Shown piece by piece: positions 7,092 to 7,925 of a stretch of DNA of 7,925 nt; the stretch's first letter is position 1, and each line of letters begins with the position of its first letter. The stretch lies in the NCBI GenBank assembly GCA_018056585.1, contig JAGPFK010000050.1, positions 1 to 7,925 on the forward strand, in the 5' to 3' direction. Origin of the DNA: Clostridia bacterium (GTDB taxonomy: Bacteria > Bacillota > Clostridia > Saccharofermentanales > UBA5734). The translations under genes and the position numbers were made by a program. The notes beneath the pieces are model-generated. The model was given only the letters and a program-made list of their open reading frames with translations. It was not told where the DNA came from and did no database searches.

Positions 7092-7101
7092 TCACCGCCT
7101 T
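7092..7101 (-). promoter_or_regulatory. Strong ribosome binding site of the glycosidase gene
   Basis: AAGGCGGTGA matches the anti-Shine-Dalgarno complement AAGGAGGTGA at nine of ten bases. It starts within the stop codon (7102-7100) of the upstream ceramidase-like gene and ends four bases before the glycosidase ATG. This implies efficient, coupled initiation. Confidence 0.7.
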
Positions 7102-7925
7102 ATGATCCCGCAGCATAGAGCTGTTCCAAAATTCGAACCGTTTCCTCGACGAGTTCCTGCCCTCCTTCAGGTGAGACAAGGTTACAAAACAGGCATGCGC
7201 TGTATCCTTTATTTCGAACAGCACGTTCTGTTGCCAAGTAAGTGCCGCCATCAGGTCCAGGCGTTCCAGCCAGTTGAATGACGAAGGTCTGCTCAAAAGG
7301 ACTGCGTGCTTGAATGCGGTGCATGTAATCCATGAACAATTCAAAACGGCTGGACGCAAAGGCGATGTCTCCAATCCTTAATACATGCATTTCCATCGGT
7401 AGTTTAGGTTCTTTATCCTGCGTTTCATATCGCTCGATAATCCGACGAAATCGATTGCGCTGGGAAACCAAACTGGAATTGTATCTCAGCAATTCTTTGG
7501 GATTGTCTCCTTCCAGCTTAAATGGAATTGTGTTCAGTTCTTCAAGTTTTTGCTTTGAAAAAGCATATTCTTCATCCGTAATTCGGCGCTTGGTCAAATG
7601 GATTGTTTCAACAACATGCGCGATCGGTAAGGCTGTTTGGATATCTTTTTCCGCCCAGTTGAGAACCTCTGTAAAAGCTGAAGCGATTCGTTCCGCTATA
7701 TCACGCCGCTCTGCCAGATCCGTTTGATCCATGCCATATTTGAGTCTAAATCGTCTGGCTTGAGCTTCTTTGTAATGAAGGATACGCGGAGATAAGTCTC
7801 CTGCCGCGGCACATTGAGGCAGAATAAAAATGTTGCCATATTGTTTACGAATCGCTACACGGACATCATGCCAATAATCAGCAGAAAGGCAATATCGATG
7901 TTCTGAATTTTGTGAAGGACAGGGC
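7100..7925 (-). CDS. Ceramidase-like hydrolase paralogue, C-terminal part (cut by window edge)
   Basis: The frame is open through the right edge, so only the last 274 residues are visible. An internal ATG at 7732 is not the start, because similarity to the 4253-5719 protein continues before it: CPSQ versus CPAQ, SADYW versus TADYW, and AAAGDLSP versus GAAGDQNP. Matching C-terminal blocks are SSRFELFMDY (visible residues 192-201), VIQLAGT, DGGTYLAT (225-232) and SPEGGQELVEETV. By ceramidase comparison, Ser45 in GDLSP sits at the nucleophile position, and Glu195 and Tyr229 match zinc ligands. The His ligand of CHxT is replaced by Pro3 (CPSQ), as in the paralogue. It ends 12 bases before the glycosidase gene, in the same operon. 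The two proteins are clearly diverged homologues, so the duplication is not recent. Function is inferred only at fold level: hydrolysis of an amide or similar bond. Confidence 0.75.
   Translation of the reverse strand, partial: PCPSQNSEHRYCLSADYWHDVRVAIRKQYGNIFILPQCAAAGDLSPRILHYKEAQARRFRLKYGMDQTDLAERRDIAERIASAFTEVLNWAEKDIQTALPIAHVVETIHLTKRRITDEEYAFSKQKLEELNTIPFKLEGDNPKELLRYNSSLVSQRNRFRRIIERYETQDKEPKLPMEMHVLRIGDIAFASSRFELFMDYMHRIQARSPFEQTFVIQLAGTPGPDGGTYLATERAVRNKGYSACLFCNLVSPEGGQELVEETVRILEQLYAAGS

Noticed and set aside
7332..7727. 131-codon plus-strand open frame
   Set aside because: It is the antisense shadow of the ceramidase-like paralogue, whose minus-strand frame has clear family motifs.

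Overview
This window looks like a piece of a Bacillota (Firmicutes) chromosome. Every real gene lies on the minus strand. The genes have strong Gram-positive Shine-Dalgarno sites (GGAGG, AAAGGAG, and a near-perfect AAGGCGGTGA), the promoters have a sigma-A consensus form, intergenic gaps are short, and base composition is moderate by eye. No RNA gene, insertion sequence, CRISPR array or origin was seen.

Right to left, in the direction of transcription, positions 7925 to 1674 form one tight operon whose upstream end lies outside the window. Its genes are: the C-terminal 274 residues of a protein related to neutral/alkaline ceramidases (7925-7100, open at the window edge); a GH39-like clan GH-A glycoside hydrolase (7087-5756); a full-length second ceramidase-like paralogue (5719-4253); a CapA/PGA_cap family metallophosphatase-like protein (4248-2935); and an M20D metallo-amidohydrolase (2882-1674). 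Gaps are 12, 36, 4 and 52 bases. A 20-base perfect palindrome followed by a T-rich run at 1630-1597 ends the unit. A consensus-like promoter inside the 3' end of the CapA gene could also express the M20 gene on its own.

After the terminator a separate unit begins. A TTGACA-17-TATGAT promoter (1459-1431) and an unusually long leader of about 244 nt lead to a UDP-N-acetylglucosamine 2-epimerase (wecB/mnaA, 1180-44), which supplies UDP-ManNAc for cell-surface polymers. A reading frame overlapping the 3' end of wecB and running off the left edge may be the start of another gene, but support is weak.

The operon reads as an intracellular catabolic or processing module. It combines a retaining glycosidase, two ceramidase-fold hydrolases, an M20 amidase and a CapA-like metallo-enzyme, and no signal peptide is visible at any complete N-terminus. 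An inferred role is step-wise dismantling of a small imported glycoconjugate that carries an amide bond. The substrate cannot be read from the sequence. The best candidate for something undescribed is the pair of ceramidase-like paralogues flanking the glycosidase. One keeps the serine of the ceramidase GDxSP motif and the other has asparagine there, and both lack one histidine zinc ligand expected from characterised ceramidases.
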